64,000 nucleotides of DNA, taken from contig WGMC01000001.1 in NCBI GenBank assembly GCA_016125265.1, positions 124,001 through 188,000 on the forward strand, read 5' to 3'. Below, piece after piece: positions 25,577-34,900 of the stretch. The stretch comes from Planctomycetaceae bacterium. Lineage in GTDB: Bacteria; Planctomycetota; UBA1135; GCA-002686595. Under the pieces are notes generated by a model. It made no database searches. It had not been told where the DNA came from and saw only the letters and a program-made list of their open reading frames with translations. The position numbers and the translations under genes were made by a program. Positions within the stretch are counted from its first letter, which is position 1. Each line of letters starts with the position of its first letter.

Positions 25577-28353
25577 TGAGAATCAAGCACCGCATCGGCG
25601 ACTTCCGCGTGCGCGAACTGCTCGAGGACGGATTCCTCGAGGGCAGCGGGCCCCACCGCATCTACCGCGTCACCAAACGCAAGCTCACGACCCCCGAAGC
25701 GGCCGCCATCCTGGCGCGCGAGGCCGGACTGCGCCCCGCGGACGTGTGTGTCGCGGGCCTGAAGGACCGCCAGGGCATCACGATCCAACACATGAGCGTG
25801 GAGGGCGGCGATGTCGTGCACGTCGAACAATCCGACCTGCGCATCGAGCCCATCGGTTACGCGCGCGAAGCCCTTTCCTCCCATCACAGCCTGGGCAACG
25901 CGTTCGAGATCCGCGTGCGCGGCCTGTCGCGGCCCGAGGTCGACACCCTGCGCGGGAACCTCGATCGGGTGCGTTCCGTCGGCGTGCCCAACTACTTCGA
26001 CGACCAGCGGTTTGGCAACATCCGCCACGGCCAGGGTTGGATCGTGCGCGACCTCTTCCAGGGACGTTTCGACGCGGCCCTGCGCGCCATCATCGCGACG
26101 CCGCCCAAACCGCAGGGGCACTGGCAGGACCATCCGGAGTTCGGCGGTTTCGAGCGCGGCCTTTCGGAACGCTGGGGCGACTTCGAAGCCTGCCTCGATC
26201 TCGCGCGCAAGACGGGCAAACACCGCTCGGTGTTCGAACACCTGGTCGAACACCCGGGCGACTACGCCGGCGCGCTGCGTTTCGTGGGCCAACGTGTGCG
26301 TTTGATCCACCTCTTCGCGTGGCAATCGCACCTTTGGAACCGCTCCGTGGCCGAGTTCCTGCGCTCGCGCATCCCGGCGGCCGAACGGGTGGTGCTCGAC
26401 TGCCTCGAGGGGCCGCTCGTATGCCACGACGCCGCTTTGCCGGAGGGTGTCGATTTGGAGCGCACCTTCCCGCTGCCCGCGGATGGCCTCGAACAGGACC
26501 TCTCCACGGAAGAGCGCGACCTTCTCGAGGACTGCCTGGCGCAGGAGGGCCTCGTGGCCGACCAGATGCGTGTGCGCGACCTGGACGGTTTCGTGCAGAA
26601 GGACGAGCGGCGGCCGATGTTCGTGGTGCCGCAGCACCTGCGCGTGCGCCCGGCCGAACCGGATACGGAAGAGCGCGGCGCCTGGAGCATCAAGATGGGT
26701 TTCGAGCTGCCGCGCGGCGCGTACGCGACGTTGGTCGTGAAGCGGCTGTTGGCGCGGGCCGGTATGGAGCAGGCAGCGCAAGAGGACGGCGAGTACGAAG
26801 GCGACGGCTACGCGGCCCGCGGCGCTGGCCATGGGCGCGGCGCGAGCCGACCGGGCCGCACGTTCCCGCGCAGCACGTTCCGCGGGCCCAATCCGTCGGA
26901 GACGGGCCACGCGGCGTCGCGCCGCGGCGCGGGGCGCGACGCGGGCCGCGACGGGGGCCGCGACGGGGGACGGCCGTACGATCGCGGCGCGCGCGGGGAC
27001 CGCGGCGATAGGCAGCGCGGCGATGGGCAGCGCGGCGAGCGCGACTTCCGCGGCGGCCGCGACCAACGGGACACACGCAGCTTCGGCCAGGACCGCGCTC
27101 GCCAGGGCGAGGGCCCCGGCGGTGGCGGGTGGCGCAGCGACCGCGGTGGCGATCGCGGTGCGTCCCGCCGACCCTGGCAAGCGCGGCCGGAGGACGGCGG
27201 CCGCGGCGGTTCCAGAGGCGGCTACGGCGGCGGCTACGGCGGCGGTGCGCGTTTCGGTCGCCCCCGTGAGGACGGCGCGCGCGAGGAGCGGCCGCGTTTC
27301 GAGCGGCCCGCGTTCCAGCGCCCCGACCCGCGGGGTTCGGACGACGACAGGCCGCGGTTCGACCGCCCGCGCAACGACCGCGGACGCGACGACCGCGGAC
27401 GCGAGGATCGGGGTCGCGAGGATCGGGGTCGCTTCGAGCGCCCCCGCTTCGAACGTCCGCGCGACGACCGCGGGCGCGACGATCGTCCTCGCGATGGCGG
27501 TCCCCGCGAGGACCGTCCGCGCGACGAACGTCCTCGCGGCGGCGTCGGCGGCAGTCCGCTCGGCGGGTGGCGTCCCGGCGGGCCCCCCGGCCCCGGTGCC
27601 GGTGCGCCTTGGGCGGACCGCGGAGCCCGCGGCGGTGGCCGCGACGGCGGCGGCTCGCGGGGCGGCGGAGCCTCCCGCGGTGCATACGGCGGCGGCGGCT
27701 CGAACGCCGGCCGTTCGTACGGCGGCGGTTTCGGCCGCGGCAGCCGGGACGAGGGTGGCGAAGGGCGTCGTCCGTTCGGCGGCGGCGGTCGAGACCGTGA
27801 CACGGACCGCGGCGGCCCCGACGCGGGCCGGTGGAGTTCCGACCGCGGCGCAGACCGCGGCCGCGGAGGCTCGGGTGGAGGCTCGGGTGGAGGCGGAGGC
27901 GGCGGAGGCTCCCGCGACTCCGGCGGCGGCTACGGCCAGCGCCGGTCCAATTTCGGCCAGGGTTCCGGCCAGAGTTTCGGCCAGGGCTCCGGCCAGGGCT
28001 CCGGCTTCGGGGGCGGACGGCCGCCCTTCGAGCGGCCCGGCCGGTCCGGCGGTTCCGACCGCGGCGATCGGGACGCGGGCTCCGGCGGGTTCCGCCAGGG
28101 CGGTCGCGACCGCGGGGAGCGCCCCGGCGGCTACGAGACCCGCAACCCGGCCGGGCCGAGGGGCGAATCCCGCGGCGGCCGCGGCGGTGAGGCCTCCCCC
28201 GACTCGGGCGGCGGGCGCCGGTTCGGACGCCCCCAATCCGACGGCGGCGGGCCGCCCGCGGACAAACCCCCGCGCCGCTACGCGGACCGGGACGACCCCC
28301 TGGACAGTTGGCGCCGCCGCCGCCCGGACGGGGACGCCGGCGCGGACCAGTAG
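25576..28353 (+). CDS. truD: TruD-family tRNA pseudouridine synthase with a very long RG-rich C-terminal tail
   Basis: 925 residues. Residues 1-397 are a complete TruD enzyme: MRIKHRIGDFRVRELL, the catalytic motif AGLKDRQGITIQ with the nucleophilic Asp near residue 65, NYFDDQRFGNIRHGQG and the end block AYATLVVKRLLARAG. It makes pseudouridine (position 13 of tRNA in E. coli). From residue 398 on (about 26770 onward) follow some 528 residues of low-complexity sequence: RGG and RGD-like repeats, RPRFERP and DRGRDDRG units, poly-Gly runs and FGQGSGQ repeats. The start ATG overlaps the previous gene's stop. The reading frame has no break and GC rises within the tail, so the fusion is real coding sequence. 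Such RGG regions usually bind RNA or drive condensate formation; that role here is inference. Confidence 0.9.
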   Translation: MRIKHRIGDFRVRELLEDGFLEGSGPHRIYRVTKRKLTTPEAAAILAREAGLRPADVCVAGLKDRQGITIQHMSVEGGDVVHVEQSDLRIEPIGYAREALSSHHSLGNAFEIRVRGLSRPEVDTLRGNLDRVRSVGVPNYFDDQRFGNIRHGQGWIVRDLFQGRFDAALRAIIATPPKPQGHWQDHPEFGGFERGLSERWGDFEACLDLARKTGKHRSVFEHLVEHPGDYAGALRFVGQRVRLIHLFAWQSHLWNRSVAEFLRSRIPAAERVVLDCLEGPLVCHDAALPEGVDLERTFPLPADGLEQDLSTEERDLLEDCLAQEGLVADQMRVRDLDGFVQKDERRPMFVVPQHLRVRPAEPDTEERGAWSIKMGFELPRGAYATLVVKRLLARAGMEQAAQEDGEYEGDGYAARGAGHGRGASRPGRTFPRSTFRGPNPSETGHAASRRGAGRDAGRDGGRDGGRPYDRGARGDRGDRQRGDGQRGERDFRGGRDQRDTRSFGQDRARQGEGPGGGGWRSDRGGDRGASRRPWQARPEDGGRGGSRGGYGGGYGGGARFGRPREDGAREERPRFERPAFQRPDPRGSDDDRPRFDRPRNDRGRDDRGREDRGREDRGRFERPRFERPRDDRGRDDRPRDGGPREDRPRDERPRGGVGGSPLGGWRPGGPPGPGAGAPWADRGARGGGRDGGGSRGGGASRGAYGGGGSNAGRSYGGGFGRGSRDEGGEGRRPFGGGGRDRDTDRGGPDAGRWSSDRGADRGRGGSGGGSGGGGGGGGSRDSGGGYGQRRSNFGQGSGQSFGQGSGQGSGFGGGRPPFERPGRSGGSDRGDRDAGSGGFRQGGRDRGERPGGYETRNPAGPRGESRGGRGGEASPDSGGGRRFGRPQSDGGGPPADKPPRRYADRDDPLDSWRRRRPDGDAGADQ

Positions 28354-28457
28354 CTACCATGCCACGCCCCCCGGGGCGCCCCTTTGGCGCCCCGGCCCCT
28401 CGGGTCACCGGGCGCGAGCGCCCGGAACCCAGTTCCCAGCTCCCCGCACGCGCCCCC

Positions 28458-29336
28458 ATGTCGAACGCACCCTCCGAACTGGTCCTCGGTGTCATCGGAG
28501 GCTCGGGCCTCTACGCCATGGAGGGCCTCACCGAAGTGCGCGAAGTCGAGCTCGCCACGCCGTTTGGCAATCCGAGCGACGCCTTCGTCACCGGCGTGCT
28601 CGACGGCGTGCGTATGGTGTTCCTGCCGCGCCACGGCCGCGGACACCGCATCACCCCCAGCGAGATCAACTTCCGCGCCAACATCTGGGGCATGAAGCGC
28701 CTGGGTGTGTCGCGCATCCTCTCCGTCTCCGCAGTGGGTTCCATGCGCGAGGACATCGCGCCCGGGGACTTCGTCGTGATCGACCAGTTCATCGATCGCA
28801 CGCGCCACCGGCCCGACACGTTCTTCTCAGGGGGCATCGTCGCCCACGTGATGTTCGCGGATCCGGTCTGCGAGGACCTGCGCGCGGACATCCTGGAGGG
28901 CGCGAAGGGCCTCGGGGTGAAGGTGCACGACGGCGGCACGTACCTCTGCATGGAGGGCCCGCAGTTCTCGACGCGCGCGGAGTCGAAGCTCTACCGCAGT
29001 TGGGGCGTCGACGTGATCGGCATGACCAACCTGCAAGAGGCAAAACTCGCCCGGGAAGCCGAAATCTGTTACGCGACCGTCGCAATGGCCACGGACTACG
29101 ACTGCTGGCACGAGGGCCACGACGACGTGACCATCGATGCGATCCTCGCGGTCATGCACAAGAACGTGGCCAACGCGCGGGAACTGGTGCGCCGCACCGT
29201 GCCCGTGGCCGCGCGCCGGCCCGAGTGCCGCCACAAGGACGCGCTCAAGAACGCGATCCTCACCGCCCCCGACGCCATCACACCCGAGGTGCGCGCGCGC
29301 CTGGGTCTCCTGATCGACAAGTACCTACCCGCCTAA
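28458..29336 (+). CDS. mtnP: S-methyl-5'-thioadenosine phosphorylase
   Basis: 292 residues. Splits methylthioadenosine into adenine and methylthioribose phosphate in the methionine salvage pathway. Family motifs: VIGGSGLYAM at the N-terminus, GRGHRITPSEINFRANIW for phosphate and ribose contacts, GTYLCMEGPQFSTRAES and GMTNLQEAKLAREAEICY. The length is typical. ATG 28458 is chosen because the upstream open frame runs back into the truD tail. It lies 104 bases after truD and 13 bases before the peptidase gene. With hpt it makes this a purine salvage neighbourhood. Confidence 0.9.
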   Translation: MSNAPSELVLGVIGGSGLYAMEGLTEVREVELATPFGNPSDAFVTGVLDGVRMVFLPRHGRGHRITPSEINFRANIWGMKRLGVSRILSVSAVGSMREDIAPGDFVVIDQFIDRTRHRPDTFFSGGIVAHVMFADPVCEDLRADILEGAKGLGVKVHDGGTYLCMEGPQFSTRAESKLYRSWGVDVIGMTNLQEAKLAREAEICYATVAMATDYDCWHEGHDDVTIDAILAVMHKNVANARELVRRTVPVAARRPECRHKDALKNAILTAPDAITPEVRARLGLLIDKYLPA

Positions 29337-29349
29337 CCCCCGAACGCGC

Positions 29350-31260
29350 ATGGAAGGCCAAGCCCCCGCATCCGTGACCTCGGCCCCCGTTGGGGCGTCC
29401 TTCGTCGAACGGCCGCGGGGAGCGGCGGCGCGGTGGCGCCGCGGCGGGGTACTGCGAGGATCGCTGCTTCTGTGCGTGGCGCTCGGGCTCGTGGCCTGCC
29501 GCTCGGGCGCGCCGTCGGTCGAGGAGTTGGCCCAGGCGATGGCGTCGGCCGATGCGGATGCGGCGCGGCGCGCGGGGACCGAACCCGGCCTCACGCTGGT
29601 GCGCCCCGACGCCTACCGCGGGCCGAGTGTGGCCGCAGGCAAGGAGGGCACCGCGCGTTTCGCCCGCACCCTGTGGCGTGCGTTCCGGCCCGCGACCGCC
29701 ATGGAGATGGTGGAGCGCCTCGACCAGAGTTACCGCGCGGCGGCCAGCCCCGAGTTCGATCAGGCACTCGACTACGTGGCCGCGGCCCTCGAAGCGGGCG
29801 GTTTCCGCGCGGGCGGGGCCGAGTTCGAACTGCGCTGGCTCACCAGCGACGAACCCGTTCCCGGCTGGACGCCGAAACGCGCGCGGCTCGAACTGCACAC
29901 GACCGACGGCAGCGTCACGCTGCACGCGTTCGACGACGGTGCCGACCACGAGCGTGTGATGCTGCCGATCCACGCGCCCCGTGCGCGGGTGCGGGGGCAC
30001 GTGGCGCTCGCGCTCGACGCCGTGACCGAGGGCTCGATCTTCGTGACCGAAGCGCCGGCCCGCCAGGTGCTGGCCCGCGCCGAGGCCGCCGGTGCCGTTG
30101 CCGTGGTTTCCGCCTCGCTCGGCACCTACAACGAGGACCCGACCGGCGCCGAGCGCCACCTGGACGCGGTGCAGTACCGCAAGTTGCCCGAGGGCACGAC
30201 CTTGCCCGTCGCGCAGATCTCGCCGCGCAGCCACGCGGCCATCTGCGCGGCCGTGGAAGCAGCCGGCGCCCAGGACGGGATGCCCGCGGTGGAACTCGCA
30301 CTCGAAGCCGACGTCGAGATCTTCGAAAGGCCGCTGCGCACGCTGGTCGCCATCGTGCACGGCTCCGTCTACCGCGACCGCGCCGTCGCCATCTCGGCCC
30401 ATCTGAACGAGCCGGGGGCGGGCGACAACGGCAGCGGCGTGGCGACGTTGGTCGAGGGTGCCGTCAACTTGGTCGAATCGATCCGCGCGCAGCGCCTCGA
30501 GCGGCCGCGCGCATCCCTCGCGTTTGTGTTCGGCGACGAGTTCCGCCAGAGCCACATGTTCTTGGACCAAGGCGGCGTGCGTGTGCTCGCGGGTTTCTCC
30601 GCGGACATGACCGGCCAGTCGTACGAGCGCACCGGCGCCATCGCGCTGCTCGAGCGCGGGCCCGACCCGGGCGCCCGGCTGTGCCTCGCGCCCGACGAAC
30701 ACTCGACGTGGGGCCAAAGTGAAGTGCGCGACGAGATGATCCTGCCCTCCGGCTTGGCCGTGATCGCGCGCTGCGCGATGGTCGACGTCGGGTTCCTCGA
30801 GGAGCGCGAGGCGGGTCGTCCCTGGCCCAGCGCCGACCACCCGTGGGAGGGCGGCAGCGACCACGACGTGTTCTTGGAGCGCGGCATCCCCGCCGTGCTC
30901 TTCTGGCACTTCACGGACTTCACCTACCACACGAGCTTGGACGTGCCCGCGATGGTGGATCCCGAGGAGATGCGGCGCACCGGTGCGGCGCTCCTCAGCG
31001 CGGCCCTGGGAGTGGCCGACGCGCGGCCCGCGGACCTGTCGCGCTACGCCGAGTCGCTGCGCGCGGAAGTGGACCTACGCGCGAAGGCCGCCGCCGCGGC
31101 GGGGGACAAGGGGATCGAGGAGGCGTGGCGCGAGTGGGGCGCGGGCGCGCGTTCGTGGTTGCGCGTGTTGTGCCTCGACCTCGAGGTGGACGAAGCGCGC
31201 GAGATCCTCGGGACCACCGACACACCCCCGCGCGACCCGGCGGCGGGGGACTCGCGCTGA
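29350..31260 (+). CDS. M28-family metallopeptidase lipoprotein
   Basis: 636 residues. The leader ends in lipobox LGLVAC near residue 50, so the enzyme is probably anchored outside the inner membrane. The M28 metal site is visible as ISAHLNEPGAGDNGSG (His and Asp, about residue 350), FVFGDEF for the catalytic acid and GSDHDVFLE with the last His. A PA-like insert (HEYYTGA-less, with VTEAPARQVLARAEAAGAVAVV) lies in front, as in many M28 aminopeptidases. The C-terminal 90 residues are helical. It is likely to act as an aminopeptidase or carboxypeptidase on exported peptides; specificity unknown. Confidence 0.75.
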   Translation: MEGQAPASVTSAPVGASFVERPRGAAARWRRGGVLRGSLLLCVALGLVACRSGAPSVEELAQAMASADADAARRAGTEPGLTLVRPDAYRGPSVAAGKEGTARFARTLWRAFRPATAMEMVERLDQSYRAAASPEFDQALDYVAAALEAGGFRAGGAEFELRWLTSDEPVPGWTPKRARLELHTTDGSVTLHAFDDGADHERVMLPIHAPRARVRGHVALALDAVTEGSIFVTEAPARQVLARAEAAGAVAVVSASLGTYNEDPTGAERHLDAVQYRKLPEGTTLPVAQISPRSHAAICAAVEAAGAQDGMPAVELALEADVEIFERPLRTLVAIVHGSVYRDRAVAISAHLNEPGAGDNGSGVATLVEGAVNLVESIRAQRLERPRASLAFVFGDEFRQSHMFLDQGGVRVLAGFSADMTGQSYERTGAIALLERGPDPGARLCLAPDEHSTWGQSEVRDEMILPSGLAVIARCAMVDVGFLEEREAGRPWPSADHPWEGGSDHDVFLERGIPAVLFWHFTDFTYHTSLDVPAMVDPEEMRRTGAALLSAALGVADARPADLSRYAESLRAEVDLRAKAAAAAGDKGIEEAWREWGAGARSWLRVLCLDLEVDEAREILGTTDTPPRDPAAGDSR

Positions 31261-31392
31261 CCGGTCGGCCCGTTCCCGGTCTGCTTCCGCGGCTGGCCGC
31301 AGGCCGGCGGAGAAGGACTCGAGGGAGCGGCGGACGGACGCCGCAAGACGTAGCAACAGCCGGAACGGGAGCAGCGAACCGGGAACCGGGCG

Positions 31393-33357
31393 TCAGGGCA
31401 GGCGCGTGAAGGTGCCCGTCGCCGGGTCGAATGACCACGCGCTCGGGTTCCCGAGCGCCCTTCGCAGCTCGGCGTTGCGCTCCCCCAGGTCCAGCGCGAA
31501 CACCAGGCGTTCGCCGCCCAGCGGCGGCGGCAGCGGCACGCGCCGACGGTCGGCGGCGGTCGGCAAGTGCACGAACACGATGCCCTCCTCGATGCCCTCG
31601 CGCTGCGCGGCCAGTTGGGGCGCGTGCTTTTGCGCCACCGCATCCGTCGCCGCGTGGAACTGCCATCCCAGCACGAATGCGACGGCGATCAACGAGGTCA
31701 CAAACACCAGGCGCAACAAATAGGGTCCCAACACCGCTGCGAGCCGATCGAAACCGGCCGCACCGGCCAGGGCCAGGGTTCCAAACGACTCCAAGAGGTA
31801 CACCGGACCCGCCCAGGGCACGCCGTGGAAAGTCAGCAGGGAATAGAACGCGAGCAGCGCAAGCGGCGCGCCCACGAGGAGCACCCGTCCCCAACCCCTG
31901 GCAGATCCCACTCCCAGCACCACGGGCACCAGTCCCAGGCCGATTCCAAAAAGCCACGTCGACAGCCGCGACAGGTTGAATGCCGTCGTCCCGAGGGCAC
32001 GCGGTGCGTTGGCCAAACCCCAGGTGTCGTCCGGCGACAGAGCTCGCGCGTACAGCCGGTAACCATCGAGCCAGGGATCCCCGGTGGTGGCGCGTTGGAA
32101 GAGCAGCAGCACGACAGCGAAGGGCAGCGCCGCCGCGACGGTGGGCGCGAGCACGCGCACCAGCGTGCGAGGTCCCGCGGTGACGCTAGCCGCCGCGAAC
32201 GCCAGTCCGAGAGCGAAGGCCGTGCCCGGCCGCGTGAGCCCTACACATCCCAGGGCAACACCCGCCAACAGTGCGAAGCCGATCGCGGGGCGGTGCTCCT
32301 TGGAACGCGCGATGGCCGCCGCTCCCGCCGCCAGGAATGCAAACGCGAGGGGCACCGACGTGCCGAAGGCCAACTCGGTAGCGAAGACCGCCAGCAACGC
32401 CGGCGAAAGCGCCGTCAACCACGCGGCGAGGAGCGGGCGCGGCAGATTCAGGGCGCGCCCGAGGGCGTACACGAGCGCGGGCAGGGACGCCGCGCCTAGC
32501 AAGACGAAGAGCCGCGCGAAACCGAACCACTCGCCGGCCGCCAGGGCCAGCGCGTGGCCCGGTGGGTACTTCGCGAAGACCCTCGGGACCTCGGCGGAGC
32601 CGGGCCAAATCTGGCGCGCCTCGAAGAAACTGTGCAGCGGGCTCCATGGGAGCGCCGCGCGGCCCCCGGCAAACAGATGCGCCTGGAAGCGGTACGCCGC
32701 GCCGTCGTTGGTCAGCGGCAAACCGTCCAGCACCACCGTGTGCAGGAGTTGCGCCACGGCCGCGGTGACCAACCCCGCCGCGACGAGTTGCCGGGTTGGG
32801 TTGCGTCTCGGCGGGGCCGGGGTCGCAGCCTGCGCGGCCAAACGTCGCGCCGCGCGGCGACGCGGCGGCTCGAGAACGACGGCCAAGGCGAACAGCGCTG
32901 CGCCCAGGCAAAAGGTCTGGTGGCGACCGTCCTGGTAGTGCAGGGCGTTGGCCGGTTGGCGCTCCATCAGGAATACCCAGAGCCCCGGATCGATCGCCGC
33001 AAAGACCGCGAGCGCCAGCCCAGCCGCCAACGCGCAGCGGCCGGGCCCAGGGCCGCGAAGTCGCCGCGCCAGGACCCAACCCGCGCAGAGGGAAACGAGG
33101 GCCGCCGCGAGGCGCAGGGGGCCTCCAAGCAGGGATTGGGCCCGGGCTAGGTCCTGTCGCTCGAGCGATACCTGGTGCGCGTTGAGGATCCGCACGACGA
33201 AACGAAGGTCCTGAGGGCCCTCGCGCCCGCCCTCCCAAGCCGCGCTCAGCCACATGCTCGCGAAGCCCACCACCGCGAGGACCACGCAAGCCAAGACGCG
33301 TGGCCAAACGGCGCGCTCGGTGCCGCCGGGGAGACCTTCGCCGCTCGTGGTGTGCAT
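31393..33357 (-). CDS. Multi-pass membrane protein, GT-C glycosyltransferase-like
   Basis: 654 residues from ATG 33357; an ATG at 33396 gives 13 more. About twelve hydrophobic helices are present (VLACVVLAVVGFASMWL, LAAALVSLCAGWVLARRL, FARLFVLLGAASLPALVYAL and others). The loop after the first repeated helices, DGLPLTNDGAAYRFQAHLFAGG, contains the acidic pair expected in ArnT/PMT-type enzymes, followed by the RPLLAAWLTALSPALLAVFATE helix. The C-terminus is a short soluble domain. Function likely in sugar transfer to lipids or proteins. Convergent with the M28 peptidase gene, divergent from the sulfatase gene. Confidence 0.6.
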   Translation of the reverse strand: MHTTSGEGLPGGTERAVWPRVLACVVLAVVGFASMWLSAAWEGGREGPQDLRFVVRILNAHQVSLERQDLARAQSLLGGPLRLAAALVSLCAGWVLARRLRGPGPGRCALAAGLALAVFAAIDPGLWVFLMERQPANALHYQDGRHQTFCLGAALFALAVVLEPPRRRAARRLAAQAATPAPPRRNPTRQLVAAGLVTAAVAQLLHTVVLDGLPLTNDGAAYRFQAHLFAGGRAALPWSPLHSFFEARQIWPGSAEVPRVFAKYPPGHALALAAGEWFGFARLFVLLGAASLPALVYALGRALNLPRPLLAAWLTALSPALLAVFATELAFGTSVPLAFAFLAAGAAAIARSKEHRPAIGFALLAGVALGCVGLTRPGTAFALGLAFAAASVTAGPRTLVRVLAPTVAAALPFAVVLLLFQRATTGDPWLDGYRLYARALSPDDTWGLANAPRALGTTAFNLSRLSTWLFGIGLGLVPVVLGVGSARGWGRVLLVGAPLALLAFYSLLTFHGVPWAGPVYLLESFGTLALAGAAGFDRLAAVLGPYLLRLVFVTSLIAVAFVLGWQFHAATDAVAQKHAPQLAAQREGIEEGIVFVHLPTAADRRRVPLPPPLGGERLVFALDLGERNAELRRALGNPSAWSFDPATGTFTRLP

Positions 33358-33415
33358 GCTGTGCGGCGGCCGAGTGGGGGCACCCGCAGGCTGCAAAGCG
33401 TACTATTCCCCCGCA

Positions 33416-34900
33416 ATGACGGGTTCCCCTCCCCGTGACCGCGGCGTCTCTCGCCCCATCCTGTTCTTCCTGGCGGGCCCCCTCGTCGCGGTCTCGTGCG
33501 CGGACGGCCAGCCGCCCCGCAACCTGGTGCTGCTCAGCGTGGACTCCCTGCGCGCGGACCACGTGAGCGCGCTCGGCCGCACCAACGAGCTCCGGCCCGA
33601 CGACCTCACGACGCCGGCCTTCGATCGACTGGCCGCGGGCGGGGCGCTGTTCGAGAACGCGTTCAGTTCGAGCTCGTGGACACTGCCGGCCCACGCGTCC
33701 CTCATGACGGGGCTGCCGGACGAGCTGCACGGGGTGCACGACAACTTCCAGCGCCTCGCGCCGGAACTCGACACGATGGCCGAGCTGTTCTCGCGGCGCG
33801 GGTACCGCACGGCCGGTTTCTTCTCGGGTCCCAACGTGCACCCGGTCTACGGATTCGGGCAGGGCTTCGATTCCTACGTGGACCTCTCCCACGTGGAAGT
33901 CGATCCCGCGCGCCTCGAGAACCACCAACCCGGCGATCTGCGCGACGTGCACCTCGCGTCGCACCAGGCCATCACCAGTCCCGCGCTCCTGCGCCACGCG
34001 TCCGAGTTCCTCGAGGAAGCCGCCGCAGGCGACGCGCCGTTCTTCCTCTTCGTGCACTGGTGGGATCCGCACTACGACTACCTCGCGCCGCCCGAGTACG
34101 TCGCGCGCTTCGTCGATCCGAGCTACGCGGGTCCCGTGCGCGGCCTGCACTCCGCCGAACGTGTGCTGCGCATGCAGCCCGAGGACCTGCGCCACCTGCG
34201 CCGGCTCTACGACGCGGAGATCCGCTACACCGACGACCACATCGGCGAACTCTTGGACCAGCTCGATTCCGCCGGACTGGCGGATTCCACACTGGTGGTG
34301 TGGACCGCGGACCACGGCGAGGAATTCCACGAACACGGCCGCTGGGGGCACCAACGCACCCTCTTCGACGACGTCGTGCGTGTGCCCCTGTTGATGGCCG
34401 GCCCCGGTGTGCCCGCGGGCGTGCGGGTCGGAGGAATCGCGCGTCTTTACGACGTGCTGCCGACCGTGGCCGAGCTGCTCGACCTGCCCTTGCCCGGGTA
34501 CGTGTTGGGCCTGAGCCTCGCGCCCCTTTGGCGCGATCCGGAGCACGCCGGGTATCCCGCGGTACTGCGTCTCGCCGTGCCGCGCCAGGGCTACCCCGTC
34601 GACCTCGCAGCGGTGCGATTTGGACACGCGAAGGTGCTCGAGGACCGCAGCAACCAGCGCACGGTGCTCTACGACTTGGAGCGCGATCCGGGAGAGCAGC
34701 ACCCGATCCCCGCCGCGCAGCTCGGCATCGACCATCGCAGCGTCCTGGCGCGCGCCCAGGCGGAGCTGGAGGCGCTCGAGCGCCACAAACTGCGCCTGCC
34801 GGGTCGCGCACAGTCCGCCGAGTTGCCCGCCGAGTTGGCGCGCCAACTGGGCGCGGCCGGTTACCTGGGCGTCGACGACGACGGCGCAGGCGAGGACTGA
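33416..34900 (+). CDS. Sulfatase/alkaline phosphatase superfamily lipoprotein
   Basis: 494 residues. A leader with lipobox LVAVSC, then the sulfatase fold: metal motif LLSVDSLRADHVSALG, nucleophile region SWTLPAHASLMTG and the second metal motif TADHGEEFHEHGRWGH. The nucleophile position carries Thr instead of the Cys or Ser of CxPSR sulfatases, so formylglycine modification is not expected; phosphodiesterase or phosphoethanolamine-transferase-like chemistry is more likely. ATG 33416 lies 58 bases from the divergent membrane protein gene. Its last 40 bases overlap the convergent EF-hand gene. Confidence 0.8.
   Translation: MTGSPPRDRGVSRPILFFLAGPLVAVSCADGQPPRNLVLLSVDSLRADHVSALGRTNELRPDDLTTPAFDRLAAGGALFENAFSSSSWTLPAHASLMTGLPDELHGVHDNFQRLAPELDTMAELFSRRGYRTAGFFSGPNVHPVYGFGQGFDSYVDLSHVEVDPARLENHQPGDLRDVHLASHQAITSPALLRHASEFLEEAAAGDAPFFLFVHWWDPHYDYLAPPEYVARFVDPSYAGPVRGLHSAERVLRMQPEDLRHLRRLYDAEIRYTDDHIGELLDQLDSAGLADSTLVVWTADHGEEFHEHGRWGHQRTLFDDVVRVPLLMAGPGVPAGVRVGGIARLYDVLPTVAELLDLPLPGYVLGLSLAPLWRDPEHAGYPAVLRLAVPRQGYPVDLAAVRFGHAKVLEDRSNQRTVLYDLERDPGEQHPIPAAQLGIDHRSVLARAQAELEALERHKLRLPGRAQSAELPAELARQLGAAGYLGVDDDGAGED

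Noticed and set aside
26690-28495. 601-codon minus-strand open frame opposite the TruD tail
   Set aside because: Its residues are mirror translations of RGG repeats; the plus-strand frame continues directly from the TruD core.
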